Below the pieces are notes generated by a model. The model was not told where the DNA came from. It did no database searches and worked only from the letters and a program-made list of their open reading frames with translations. From Asanoa sp040676615 (lineage in GTDB: Bacteria; Actinomycetota; Actinomycetes; Mycobacteriales; Micromonosporaceae), in NCBI RefSeq assembly GCF_040676615.1, contig NZ_JBFAPI010000002.1:1-64000 (forward strand): a stretch of 64,000 bases of DNA, written 5' to 3'. Numbering within the stretch: the stretch's first letter is position 1; the number at the start of each line of letters is the position of its first letter. Position numbers and translations under genes: made by a program. Of the stretch, positions 1 through 13,796 are shown piece by piece.

Positions 1-368
1 TCACCGACCACCCGTTCCCGACCTGCTACGTCTGCGGCCCGGAGCGCGCCGACGGGCTCCGGATCTTTCCCGGCCCGGTCGGCGACGTGGTCGCGGCACC
101 GTTCGCGGCGCCGGCCGAGGTGCGTCCGGCGACGGTCTGGGCGGCCCTGGACTGCCCCGGCGGCTGGTCGGTGCTCTCACCCGGCCGGGCCTACGTGCTG
201 GGCCGGATGGCCGCGGTGATCACCGAGCTACCGGCCCCGGGCAGCGACAACGTGGTGGTCGGATCGCTCGCGACGACCGAGGGCCGCAAAGCCGCCGTGC
301 ACACCGCCCTCTACTCGGCCGGCGGCGAACTGTTGGCACACGCCCGGGCCACCTGGATCGCCATTTAA
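1..368 (+). CDS. Hotdog-fold thioesterase-like protein, 5'-truncated
   Basis: The window opens inside this gene. The frame whose first complete codon is at base 3 stays open to TAA at 366-368, giving 121 visible residues. A Cys-x-x-Cys-Gly-Pro motif (CYVCGP, visible residues 8-13) is followed by beta-rich sequence and a C-terminal segment GSLATTEGRKAAVHTAL. This resembles small PaaI-like hotdog proteins that hydrolyse or bind acyl-CoA thioesters, but no substrate can be named and the family call rests on pattern only. The true start lies upstream of the window. An ABC exporter ATPase gene follows after 69 bp and does not look translationally coupled to it. Confidence 0.55.
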   Translation, partial: TDHPFPTCYVCGPERADGLRIFPGPVGDVVAAPFAAPAEVRPATVWAALDCPGGWSVLSPGRAYVLGRMAAVITELPAPGSDNVVVGSLATTEGRKAAVHTALYSAGGELLAHARATWIAI

Positions 369-437
369 GGGCGGCGGCTCGACACAGCTCACCGGTATGG
401 TGTGGCGGCCACGCCACCTTGGGGGGAAGGGAGTGAG

Positions 438-1352
438 ATGTCCGACGGCCAGATAGCGGTCTCCGGTCTCACCAAACGCTATAAGAATCTGCTCGCCGTC
501 GACGGACTCTCGTTCACCGTTCAGTCGGGCCGGGTCACCGGCTTCCTCGGCCCCAACGGGGCCGGCAAGACCACCACGCTGCGCATGCTGCTCAACCTGG
601 TGACACCCACGGCCGGCACGGCCACCATCGGCGGCAGCCGCTACGCCGACCTGACCGACCCGGTGCGCACCGTCGGCGCGGTGCTCGAGGCGTCGGCCGC
701 TCACCGCGGCCGCACGGGCCGCAACCACCTGCGGGTGCTCTGCGCCGCGGCCGGGCTCCCCGACCAGCGGGCCGACGAGGTGCTCGAGCTGGTCGGCCTC
801 ACGCCGGCGGCCAAGCGCAAGTTCAAGGGCTACTCGCTCGGCATGCGCCAGCGGCTGGGCATCGCGGCCGCGATGCTCGGCGACCCGAAGGTGCTGATCC
901 TCGACGAGCCCGCCAACGGCCTCGACCCCGAGGGCATCCGCTGGATGCGCGGCTTCCTCCAGGGTCTGGCCAAGCAGGGCCGCACCGTGCTGGTCTCCAG
1001 CCACCTGCTCTCCGAGATGGAGCTGCTGGCCGACGACATCGTGATCATCGCGGCCGGCAAGCTGGTCCGGCAGGGCCCGGTCGGCGAGGTGCTGGCGTCG
1101 ATGTCCACCTCGGCACACGTCCGGGTCCGCACGCCGCAGGCCGAGGCGCTGACCACGGCACTGGCCGGCATCCCCGGCACGGCCGTAACCCCGCGGGCCG
1201 ACGGCACGCTGCTGATCACCGGCGTCGAGGCCCCCGCGGTGGGCAAGGCCGCGCTGGCCGCCGGCGTCGAGTTGCACGAGTTGACCCCCGAGCGCCCCGA
1301 CCTCGAAGGCGTGTTCCTGGAGCTCACGGCCGGAAAGGCGGGCATCCGATGA
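438..1352 (+). CDS. ABC transporter ATP-binding protein (drug/antibiotic exporter type)
   Basis: Cytoplasmic ATPase subunit of an ABC exporter, 304 residues. Walker A GPNGAGKTT is at residues 38-46, the signature YSLGMRQ at about 133-139, Walker B with the catalytic Glu in ILDEPANGLD at 155-164, and the switch His near residue 190 (VSSH). The C-terminal 70 residues are the extension typical of the DrrA/CcmA-like group. I chose ATG 438 because a purine-rich GGGGGGAAGGGAG lies just upstream; an in-frame GTG at 402 would add 12 residues without support. The stop overlaps the ATG of the next gene (ATGA at 1349-1352), so the two are translationally coupled. The substrate is unknown. Confidence 0.9.
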   Translation: MSDGQIAVSGLTKRYKNLLAVDGLSFTVQSGRVTGFLGPNGAGKTTTLRMLLNLVTPTAGTATIGGSRYADLTDPVRTVGAVLEASAAHRGRTGRNHLRVLCAAAGLPDQRADEVLELVGLTPAAKRKFKGYSLGMRQRLGIAAAMLGDPKVLILDEPANGLDPEGIRWMRGFLQGLAKQGRTVLVSSHLLSEMELLADDIVIIAAGKLVRQGPVGEVLASMSTSAHVRVRTPQAEALTTALAGIPGTAVTPRADGTLLITGVEAPAVGKAALAAGVELHELTPERPDLEGVFLELTAGKAGIR

Positions 1353-2179
1353 GGCTGGTCAAGGCCGAGTTCCGCAAGCTGCTGACCACCAACACGTGGT
1401 GGCTCTTCGCCCTGGGCGCGGTCGTGACCTGGGCCGCGACGTTCGCGCTCAACGCGCTGTTCGCACACTTCACGCTGACCCAGGCGCCGCCGACCGACAT
1501 GTCGCCGGAAGACGCGGCCAACCTGGCGGCCGTCAGCGACCAGGTCTACCAGGCGGCCAACCTCTACACGTCGGGCCAGTTCTGCGGCCTGTTGTTCGTG
1601 GTGGTGCTCGGCATTCTGATGGTCACCAACGAGTTCCACCACCAGACCGCGACCGCGACGTTCCTGGCGACGCCGCACCGCACCTCGGTGATCAGCGCCA
1701 AGCTGGGCGTGGCCTCGATCATCGGAGTGCTGTTCTGGCTGATCACGACCGCGCTCGACATCCCGGCCACGATGATCTTCTTCCAGACCGAGAACATGTC
1801 GAGTCACCTCGGCGACTCGTCCGTGCAGCGGGCCATCCTGCTCAACGGCCTGGCCTACCTGCTCTGGGGGATCTTCGGTGTCGGGATCGGCGTGTTGATG
1901 CGCAGCCAGATCGCGGCAACCGTCACAGCGGTGCTGGCCTACGTGCTCGGCACCGCGATCGTCGGCTTTTTGTTCACGCTGCTTTCCCAGTCGCTCGACC
2001 AGCCGTGGATCAAGGATGTGCAATACGCACTGCCGTCGATCGCATCCGGCCTGATGGTCGCCGGCACCGACCTGCCCGACCAGCCGTCCTACTGGGTCGG
2101 CGGGGTGATCCTGGTGGCCTGGGCCGTCGTCACCGGCGCGATCGGCACCCTGATCACACGCACGCGCGACATCTCCTAA
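1349..2179 (+). CDS. ABC-2 type transporter permease
   Basis: Membrane partner of the preceding ATPase, 276 residues, with about six hydrophobic segments. It begins MRLVKAEFRKLLTTNTWW, the amphipathic 'E-x-x-K-L' entry helix common to ABC-2 permeases, followed by a first membrane segment near residues 18-38. A large loop between segments 1 and 2 contains acidic and Gln-rich sequence. The start overlaps the ATPase stop by 4 bp, which supports a two-gene exporter operon. There is no clear hairpin after TAA at 2177-2179 before kgd begins 134 bp on. Substrate unknown; bacitracin/daunorubicin-type exporters have this architecture. Confidence 0.85.
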   Translation: MRLVKAEFRKLLTTNTWWLFALGAVVTWAATFALNALFAHFTLTQAPPTDMSPEDAANLAAVSDQVYQAANLYTSGQFCGLLFVVVLGILMVTNEFHHQTATATFLATPHRTSVISAKLGVASIIGVLFWLITTALDIPATMIFFQTENMSSHLGDSSVQRAILLNGLAYLLWGIFGVGIGVLMRSQIAATVTAVLAYVLGTAIVGFLFTLLSQSLDQPWIKDVQYALPSIASGLMVAGTDLPDQPSYWVGGVILVAWAVVTGAIGTLITRTRDIS

Positions 2180-2313
2180 CGACCTTCCCGCGTTTTAACC
2201 TGTGAGACGTGACACGGACGGACGTCGGCGACGGCCGTCCATGTCGCGCGGCGTAGCCTTGGATTCGACTTCTCACACATACACACAGCGCGCGGAAGAG
2301 GCGATTACCGGCC

Positions 2314-6090
<3,777 letters not shown>

Positions 6091-6094
6091 GGCG

Positions 6095-6271
6095 GTGTAC
6101 TTCACCGACCGCGGGATCGAGGAGCTGACCGAGCGCCGGGGTGGCGAGACGGTGTCGCTGGAGTGGGTCGCCGACCGGCTCCGCGACTTCGTCGACGACA
6201 ACCCGGAGTTCGAGACGCCGATGGAGCGCTTCGCCACCTGGCTGGCGCGCCTCGACGACGACGAAGACTGA
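6095..6271 (+). CDS. DUF6104 family small protein
   Basis: A 58-residue acidic protein starting at GTG 6095, four bases after the kgd stop, so it is probably cotranslated with kgd. The sequence begins MYFTDRGIEELTERRGGE and continues with a helix (VSLEWVADRLRDFVD) and an acidic tail ending DDDED. I recognise this as the small DUF6104 family of actinobacteria. Its function is unknown; position suggests an accessory role near 2-oxoglutarate metabolism, but that is only context. No ATG exists in frame between the kgd stop and the conserved MYFTDRG, so the GTG is firm. Confidence 0.82.
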   Translation: MYFTDRGIEELTERRGGETVSLEWVADRLRDFVDDNPEFETPMERFATWLARLDDDED

Positions 6272-6279
6272 CGCGCTGA

Positions 6280-6330
6280 TCACTGCGCCCCACGGACCCG
6301 GCTAGGTAGGTTGGGTCCGTGGGGCGCAGT
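6280..6330. promoter_or_regulatory. 19-bp perfect inverted repeat covering the pta start codon, with a TAGGTT -10-like hexamer in the loop
   Basis: Arms 6280-6298 and 6312-6330 are perfect reverse complements of 19 bases, separated by 13 bases. The GTG start of pta (6319-6321) lies inside the right arm. The loop contains TAGGTT (6306-6311), seven bases before the GTG, so transcription could begin at or near the start codon. If initiation is there, the mRNA lacks the left arm and the hairpin forms only in read-through transcripts from kgd, acting as a terminator or start-codon mask. The repeat could instead be a protein operator. Confidence 0.6.
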
Positions 6331-8357
6331 GTCTATATCGCCGGTTTTGGCGAAGGTGGCGGCAAGTCGACGGTGGCACTCGGTTTGGCCGAGCTGCTCT
6401 CCCGACAGGTCGGTCGGATCGGCGCGTTCCGGCCACTGGTCACCAGACCCGGGCACGACCCGATCCTCGACCTGCTGCGCGAGCGCTACGGCATCGCGCT
6501 GCCCGCGACCGACCTGCACGGCATGACCTACGCCGAGGCCGGCGCGCTGGCGGCCGCCGGCAAGCGCGAAGAGCTGATCTCCCGGATCGTCGAGCGCTAC
6601 CGCGCCGTCGAGCGCCAGGTGCCGGCGATGGTGGTGATCGGCAGCGACCTGGAAGACAGCGACGACCCGCGCCAGCTCGGCTTCAACGCCCGGCTGGCGA
6701 CGGAGTTGGGCAGCGTGGCCGTCGCCGTGGTCGACGGGCAGACCGACGACCCGGCGTCGGCGATGAGCACGGCCTACCACAGCCTGACCGACCTGGGCGC
6801 CACCGTGCTCGCGGTGATCGCCAACCGGGCGCCGGCCGGTGTCGCGCCGCCCACGCTGCCGGTCCCCGCCTACGTGATCCCCGAGGTCCCGACGGTGTCC
6901 GCACCGACGGTCGGCGAGGTGGCCACCGCGCTGGGTGCCACGGTGCTGGCCGGCGACGCCCGCGCGCTCGACCGCGACGTGCTCGACCTGGTCGTCGGCG
7001 GCGCACACGTGCCGGCGTTCCTCGACCACCTGACCGACGGCTGCCTGGTGATCACCCCCGGCGACCGGGCCGACCTGCTGCTCGCCGCGTCGAGCGCGCA
7101 CGCCAGCGGGATGGTATCGGTGGCCGGCGTGATGCTGACCCTCGGCGAGCGACCCGACGAGCGGGTGATGAAGCTGATCGACCGCCTCGAGACCGGCCTC
7201 GCGGTGTGTTCGGTGCAGTCCGACAGCTACCACACGATCGCGGCCGCGTCCCGGATCGAGGGCCGGCCGAGTGCCAGCAGCCCGCGCAAGGTGGAGGCCG
7301 CGCTCGGCGCCTTCGAGTCGCATGTGGACACCGCAGCGCTTGCCGACCGGCTCCAGGTGGCGCGCTCCGCGCGGGTCACCCCGCTGATGTTCGAATACGA
7401 CCTGATCGACCGGGCCCGCTCGGCCCGCCGCCGGCTCGTGCTGCCCGAGGGCACCGAGGAACGGATCCTGCGCGCGTCGGAGATCCTGCTCCGCCGCGGC
7501 GTCGCCGACCTGACCCTGCTGGGCGGCGCGGACGACATCGCCCGCCGAACACGCGAACTCGGCGTCGACCTGTCCGGCGCGACGATCGTCGACCCGGCGA
7601 CCAGCCCGTGGCGCGACGAGTTCGCGGCCACCTACGCGCAACTGCGGTCACACAAGGGCGTCACCCTCGACCTGGCGCACGACGTGGTGGCCGACCCCAA
7701 CTATTTCGGCACCCTGATGGTGCTGGCCGGCCAGGCCGACGGCATGGTCTCCGGCTCGACACACACCACGGCCGCGACGATCCGCCCGGCCTTCGAGGTG
7801 ATCAAAACCGTACCCGGTGTGTCGGTCGCGTCCAGTGTCTTCTTCATGCTGCTCGCCGACCGGGTGCTGGTCTACGGCGACTGCGCCGTCAATCCCGACC
7901 CGGACGCCGCGCAACTGGCCGACATCGCACTGTCCAGTGCGGACACCGCGGCCGCGTTCGGCATCGCGCCGCGGGTGGCGATGCTGTCGTATTCCACCGG
8001 CACCTCGGGCAGCGGCGCCGACGTCGACAAGGTGGCCGAGGCGACCGCTCTGGTCCGCGCCCGCCGCCCCGAGTTGCCGGTGGAGGGGCCGATCCAATAC
8101 GACGCGGCGATCGACGCCGAGGTGGCGGCGGCGAAACTGCCGGACAGCGAGGTGGCCGGCCACGCGACGGTCTTCATCTTCCCGGACCTCAACACGGGCA
8201 ACAACACCTACAAGGCGGTGCAGCGCTCGGCCGGCGCCGTCGCCGTCGGCCCGGTCATGCAGGGCCTGCGCCGCCCGGTCAACGACCTGTCCCGCGGCGC
8301 CACGGTCAAAGACATCGTCAACACGGTGGCCATCACAGCGATCCAGGCAGCGGCCCG

Positions 8358-8361
<4 letters not shown>
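6319..8361 (+). CDS. pta: Phosphate acetyltransferase (long form, DRTGG domain)
   Basis: Interconverts acetyl-CoA plus phosphate with acetyl phosphate plus CoA; cytoplasmic, 680 residues, the long bacterial form. The N-terminal third resembles dethiobiotin-synthetase-like P-loop proteins (GEGGGKSTVALGL at about 12-24) and leads into the DRTGG-type regulatory region. The catalytic PTA/PTB domain begins near residue 355 (MFEYDLIDRARS) and includes MVSGSTHTTAATIRP and SYSTGTSGSG. GTG 6319 is chosen because MGRSVYIAG aligns with the usual N-terminus. Its stop overlaps the ackA start (GTGA at 8358-8361), so the Pta-AckA pathway is made as a coupled pair. The start codon sits in a long inverted repeat (separate entry). 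Confidence 0.96.
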
Positions 8362-9560
<1,199 letters not shown>

Positions 9561-9580
9561 GGGGTCGGAGAGTTAAGGCG

Positions 9581-9760
9581 TCAGAGCGCTAGCACCAGGA
9601 CGACGATCACGACAACGGCGAGAACCGCGCCGCCGATGATCAGTGGCATGCGGTTGGCCGCCGGGGCGGGAGTTGCACCAGGGGTGGACGCCGTGTCGTC
9701 GCTCGCGAAGGCGCGGAACGCCTCCGTGTTGCCACTCGGGTCCCGGTAGTCGTCAGACAT
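9581..9760 (-). CDS. Small single-pass membrane protein
   Basis: 59 residues: a polar N-terminal half starting MSDDYRDPSGNTEAF, a Pro/Ala/Thr linker, and a C-terminal hydrophobic helix (IIGGAVLAVVVIVVLVLAL) that reaches the end of the protein, so a tail-anchored topology is likely. ATG 9760 is chosen over an in-frame ATG 12 codons upstream because a TAAGGT hexamer (ACCTTA at 9768-9773 on the + strand) lies 7 bp before it, the leaderless-promoter spacing seen repeatedly in this window. Function unknown. Confidence 0.65.
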   Translation of the reverse strand: MSDDYRDPSGNTEAFRAFASDDTASTPGATPAPAANRMPLIIGGAVLAVVVIVVLVLAL

Positions 9761-9846
9761 GCGAACGACCTTAGCGAACCGCATCGACCACCCCAAACAC
9801 CGAAAAGGCTGACGTCTGTCCGGTTCCCAGCACTTACCGTGTGCTC

Positions 9847-10767
9847 ATGGGGGGAAGGCGGTCCGTACTCGCATTGGTCGCCTTGCTGCTGTTGTTCGCT
9901 ATATCGGCATTTGTCCCGGCAGCGGCCGCACCCGGCGACACGGCGGTCGACGCGCCCGGCGCCTATCCGGTGGGCGTCCGCACGCTGGCCCTCTCCCGCG
10001 GCCCGGACCGACCGCTGCCCACCACGGTCTGGTACCCGGCGGCCCTGTCCGCCGGCCGCCCCGGCACAGGAGCGGTGACCCGCGACGCGGCGGTCGCCCC
10101 CGGCCGCTTCCCGTTGGTCATCTTCAGCCACGGCCTGCAGAGCCGGCCGGAAGACCACGTGCAGATGACCACCCGCTGGGCCGCCGCCGGCTTCGTGGTG
10201 ATCGCCCCCGCGTTCCCGCACACGAAGAAGGACGCCCCCGGCTACACCCGCGACGACCTGCCCAACCAGCCGGCCGACGCCTGGGCCGCGGTGGTCGCCG
10301 TGAGTGGTTTGGACGCCACGGTTGGCGACCTGTTCGCCGGCCACCTGGACACCCGCGACGTGGTGGCCGCCGGCCACTCGGGAGGCGCCTACACCGCGGC
10401 GGCGATGTTCCAGCAGGGCCACTCCCCCCGCCTGAAGGGCGCGATCGTCATCGCCGGGGCCCGCCCCCGCTTCGAGTTCGGCGGCCCGCCCGCGGCCATG
10501 CTCTTCATCCACGGCGACGCCGACCCGACGGTCCCCTACGCCACCGGCCGCTCGGTCTTCGCCCGCGTCCCGTGGGACAAGGGCTTCCTGACCCTGCACG
10601 GGCTCAACCACGGCTCCTACCTGAGCCCGGGGCGCCCAGGCTTCACCGAGGTCATGGCGTCCACCACCGAGTTCCTCCGCTGGCGCCTCGACGGCGACAA
10701 ACACGCCCGCTGTGCGCCGGGCCCGCTACGCACCACCTTCGGCCCCGACAAGGCCCTTTGCGGCTGA
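9847..10767 (+). CDS. Secreted alpha/beta hydrolase (dienelactone/PAF-acetylhydrolase-like)
   Basis: 306 residues with a signal peptide: MGGRR, a hydrophobic stretch LALVALLLLFAI and an Ala-rich cleavage area near residue 27. The hydrolase core has the oxyanion-loop motif FSHGLQSR, the nucleophile elbow GHSGG, an acid-loop region FIHGDADPTVPY and the catalytic His in GLNHGSY. The fold is that of esterase/lipase-like enzymes; the ester substrate is unknown. ATG 9847 is preferred to GTG 9841 because TACCGT (9835-9840) is six bases before the ATG, suggesting a leaderless transcript. The next gene encodes a clear paralogue, so the pair looks like a tandem duplication. Confidence 0.8.
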   Translation: MGGRRSVLALVALLLLFAISAFVPAAAAPGDTAVDAPGAYPVGVRTLALSRGPDRPLPTTVWYPAALSAGRPGTGAVTRDAAVAPGRFPLVIFSHGLQSRPEDHVQMTTRWAAAGFVVIAPAFPHTKKDAPGYTRDDLPNQPADAWAAVVAVSGLDATVGDLFAGHLDTRDVVAAGHSGGAYTAAAMFQQGHSPRLKGAIVIAGARPRFEFGGPPAAMLFIHGDADPTVPYATGRSVFARVPWDKGFLTLHGLNHGSYLSPGRPGFTEVMASTTEFLRWRLDGDKHARCAPGPLRTTFGPDKALCG

Positions 10768-10828
10768 CTATCGAGCGTCTCCGGTCCGGCCGCCAAGCTG
10801 GCGTGACCAGCGACGCTAGGGTCGGCGA

Positions 10829-11887
10829 ATGACCTCGGACAACGGCCTGCCCGGTACCACCGCGCCCATCGACGCGGCGGCCGGCGCGCTCGGGTCCACC
10901 GCCCCGGCCCGCCGGGGCGATGACACGCCCGGCCGCCGGGTCGACGGGGGCTCGGCGCGGCGGCGGGTCGCGGCCGGGCTGCTGGCGGCCGTGCTGGGTG
11001 CGGCCGCGCTGGCCGGGTGCGGTGCCGACGCGCGGCAGGTGACGCCGGTCTTTCGGACGCCGGCCGCCTCGCCCGGCGTCGTCTCGGCGAGCCCGACCCC
11101 GTACCAGGGCAAGGCCCCGACCAGGTCCTTCGACGTCGACGTCCGGGAACTGGACCTGTCGCGGGAAGGGCGGAAGCTGGCCACGACCGTTTACTACCCC
11201 GACGGCGCCGGGCGGTCCCCGGTGGTGTTGTTCAGTCACGGGCTCGGTGGGCTGCCGGCCGACTACGCTCCCCTGCTGCGGCGGTGGGCAGCCGCCGGGT
11301 TCGTCGTGGCGGCGCCGGCCTACCCGCATACCAGCGGCGGGGCGTCCGACTACGACGTGCTCGACGTCGTCAACCAGCCGGCCGACGCATCGTTCGTCAT
11401 CGGGAAGGTGCTCGCCCTCGACGGGCGCCGCGGTGACGCCTTCTTCGAGCACCTCGCCACCGACCGGGTCGCCGCCGCCGGCCACTCCGCCGGCGGTATC
11501 ACCACCGTCGGGATGTTCACGCTGGCCAGGGATCCGCGGCTCGACGCCGGGATCGTGCTCTCCGGCAACGCGTTAGGTGCGGGCACCGGCTTCCGCGGTG
11601 CCGCCGCGCCGATGCTGTTCGTGCACGGCGAGCGGGACGAGACGATTTCGTACGCCTCCGGCAAGGCGGCCTACAAGGCCGTGCCGTGGCCGAAAGCGAT
11701 GCTGTCCTTCCCGAAGGGTGATCACGGCGCCACCCTGCTGCGCGACGACGGTGCGTCGTTCGAGGTGCTGGCCGACGCGACGACCGAGTTCCTGCGCTAC
11801 GCGTTGTATGGCGACCCCGCCGCCAAGGGGCGGATCGGGCGGGCCGCCGCCCAGGGTGACGTGGCCACCCTCGACGACCGGCTGTGA
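10829..11887 (+). CDS. Alpha/beta hydrolase, probable lipoprotein
   Basis: 352 residues. After a polar, arginine-rich first 50 residues comes a hydrophobic stretch GLLAAVLGAAALAGCG with an LAGC lipobox, so the mature enzyme is probably lipid-anchored outside the membrane. The core matches the upstream paralogue: LFSHGLGG, RWAAAGFVVAAPAYPH, nucleophile elbow GHSAGG, MLFVHGERDETISY and GDHGAT. The N-terminal extension before the signal is unusually long, so a later start is possible. However, TAGGGT at 10817-10822 followed by six bases and ATG supports this one as leaderless. A rare TTA leucine codon lies in frame at 11573. Substrate unknown. Confidence 0.8.
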   Translation: MTSDNGLPGTTAPIDAAAGALGSTAPARRGDDTPGRRVDGGSARRRVAAGLLAAVLGAAALAGCGADARQVTPVFRTPAASPGVVSASPTPYQGKAPTRSFDVDVRELDLSREGRKLATTVYYPDGAGRSPVVLFSHGLGGLPADYAPLLRRWAAAGFVVAAPAYPHTSGGASDYDVLDVVNQPADASFVIGKVLALDGRRGDAFFEHLATDRVAAAGHSAGGITTVGMFTLARDPRLDAGIVLSGNALGAGTGFRGAAAPMLFVHGERDETISYASGKAAYKAVPWPKAMLSFPKGDHGATLLRDDGASFEVLADATTEFLRYALYGDPAAKGRIGRAAAQGDVATLDDRL

Positions 11888-11898
11888 CAGACGCGAAC

Positions 11899-11929
11899 GC
11901 CGGCGAGGTCCGAACTGGACCCCGCCGGC
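11899..11929. terminator. Hairpin between convergent hydrolase and beta-helix genes
   Basis: Arms 11899-11911 and 11917-11929 pair over 13 bp with one G-T wobble and a 5-base loop. The hairpin lies 12 bp after the hydrolase stop and 17 bp after the oppositely oriented beta-helix stop, so it can end both transcripts. There is no U-tract, which is usual for high-GC actinobacteria. Confidence 0.65.
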
Positions 11930-11945
11930 GGCGTCGGGCGGTTCG

Positions 11946-13328
11946 CTACTTGACCGGCTTACGCGTGTCGGCGAACAGGTTGGTGCTGCTCTCGTAGGAG
12001 ATGCCGGCCTGGGTGGTGCGGGCGATGACCCCGTAGCGGAAGTCGTGCCCGTAGAGGTTGTCGCGGATCACGATGCCCGACGCGGTGAGGTCGGTACGCA
12101 CGCCGATCGAGTAGTTGCCGCCGTTGCAGAAGTTCTGCTCGAAGAGCAGGTTGGTGACACTCGGCCCGGTCGTCGACCCGATCATCAGGCAGGCGTTGAA
12201 CGGGTCTTTGGTGCTCGGGTTGTAGGCCTCGATGGTGTTGTGCCGGACCACGATGTTCTTGCCGGCCGTGGTCTGCATCGCGTCGTTGTGTGAGCCGTCG
12301 GCCCGGGTCAGGTGGTGGATCCACGAGTCGATGACCTGGCTGTTGTCGCCCAGCCGCGGGCCGTCGATGGTGTTGAAGATCTCCACCCGCTTCAGCGTGT
12401 AGCCGCCGCAGCAAACCGTCGCCGAGTTCTTGCCCGCGCCGTCCATCGTCACGTTCTCGACGAGCAGGTTGGCGTTGGCGTCACTCACCTTGATCGAGTA
12501 GTTGCTGGTGCAGGTGATCTTCGAGTTGCGGATCGTCACGTCCTTCGCGGTGACCGTCACGCAGCCCTTGATGTCGAGCCCGCTGACCACCTGGCCGGCC
12601 TTCGAGAGGGTGAGCCCACCGGAGGCCTTGAGCGCCAGGCCGTCCGGCACACCGGTGTTGGACGGGCCGGGGAACGAACTCGGAATGCCCGGCCCCTGGC
12701 CACCGGCGACCGGCGGCTGCTCGACCGGCTTCGCCGGCGGCTTCGGGGCCGGCGGCTTCGCGGTCGCGGTCGGAGTAGGCGTCGCGGTCGGTGTCGCCGT
12801 CGGCTGCGTCGGCGTGGCCGGCGCGGTGGGCAGCGACTCGCCCGCGTTGACGTTGACCTTCTTCCCGTTCCAACTGGAGTCGATGATCGTCGCGGGCAGC
12901 GCGTCGGAGTACATGAAGCCGTTGCGGCACCCCTGCAGCTCGACCCGGACGGCCGTGTAGTTGCCGAAGACGATGCCGTTGGTCTTGCTTTCCTGGCAGA
13001 AGATCTTCGTGTCTTCAATGCGCGTGCCGTTGAAACCGTCGAACACCCGGAGCGAGTGATAGCCACCGTAGCGAATGGTGGTATTCCGGATGGTGACGTT
13101 GTCAGCCTTTACGTAGAGATATCCGTTGATCGTCTGCCCATCGATCACCGTGCCCGCTTTGGTCACGGTGACCGAGCCGGACGACGCGACCGCGACCCCC
13201 ACGCCGGCGGCCGCGAGGCCGAGCGTGGTCAAGGCCATGACGAGGGCGCGCCCGGGCCGCCGGAAGCCGAAGCGTCCGCCGGAGGTGCGCGGCGCCCGCC
13301 TGGTGCCTTTACGCGCTGCCGAGAACAT
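11946..13328 (-). CDS. Secreted right-handed beta-helix protein with two helix modules and a Pro/Thr linker
   Basis: 460 residues. Residues 1-27 are basic and residues 28-50 form a signal-peptide core (ALVMALTTLGLAAAGV). Two related modules follow: about 52-158 and about 236-455. Each starts with the pattern K-A-G-x-V-x-x-G and contains VTIRN-type coils typical of pectate-lyase-like parallel beta-helices (KADNVTIRNTTI in the first, TAKDVTIRNSKI in the second). Between them lies a Pro/Thr/Ala-rich linker (about 165-228) like those of extracellular polysaccharide enzymes. The second module is longer and has Cys pairs (VCCGG) and RHNTIEAYN. ATG 13328 is preceded by AAGGAG at good spacing. Likely binds or cleaves a polysaccharide; no catalytic residues can be assigned. 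Confidence 0.75.
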   Translation of the reverse strand: MFSAARKGTRRAPRTSGGRFGFRRPGRALVMALTTLGLAAAGVGVAVASSGSVTVTKAGTVIDGQTINGYLYVKADNVTIRNTTIRYGGYHSLRVFDGFNGTRIEDTKIFCQESKTNGIVFGNYTAVRVELQGCRNGFMYSDALPATIIDSSWNGKKVNVNAGESLPTAPATPTQPTATPTATPTPTATAKPPAPKPPAKPVEQPPVAGGQGPGIPSSFPGPSNTGVPDGLALKASGGLTLSKAGQVVSGLDIKGCVTVTAKDVTIRNSKITCTSNYSIKVSDANANLLVENVTMDGAGKNSATVCCGGYTLKRVEIFNTIDGPRLGDNSQVIDSWIHHLTRADGSHNDAMQTTAGKNIVVRHNTIEAYNPSTKDPFNACLMIGSTTGPSVTNLLFEQNFCNGGNYSIGVRTDLTASGIVIRDNLYGHDFRYGVIARTTQAGISYESSTNLFADTRKPVK

Positions 13329-13451
13329 CGAATCAAACTCCTTTGACGAACTTCCGTGGGTTGCCACCGCGGAACGGAGCAGACTTTACCGGCCGCACGG
13401 AAACGCGCTGACGGACAAAAAATCCGTTGTGGATCTAGTCTTTAGTGATCC

Positions 13452-13470
13452 TTAAGAACCCCTTTCTTAA
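13452..13470. promoter_or_regulatory. Short palindrome upstream of the beta-helix gene
   Basis: TTAAGAA (13452-13458) and TTCTTAA (13464-13470) are reverse complements separated by CCCCT, in an AT-rich patch 124 bp upstream of the beta-helix start. It may be an operator or part of the promoter region; no regulator can be named. Confidence 0.35.
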
Positions 13471-13796
13471 CCCTTACCAACCAGATTGCACATTGCTTAT
13501 AACCAGCATTTGTCCGATTTGAACTCTCCTAAAAGTCCGGTTTCTCGCCAGCCGAGATTGGGGCATCCAGCCAGCCCGTAACCTGCTCCATTTGCCCGGC
13601 TCCGACCCCCGTAGCCGGGTTGTCGCCCGTCGCGCGGGAGGGCCCGCGGCGTGACGCTGGCCCTGCGCAGATGAGAGCCGCGCCAGGGCTCGGCGGCCAA
13701 GCGTGACCGCGACCGGTGGGCGGAATCGACCTCCAGCGCGAGGTCGGCTCGGCGCCAAACGCCCCGCGCGACCTGCGCGAGCAGAGGGCCTAGCGT

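Noticed and set aside
13411..13427. Small inverted repeat ACGGA/TCCGT upstream of the beta-helix gene
   Set aside because: Only five base pairs; expected by chance.
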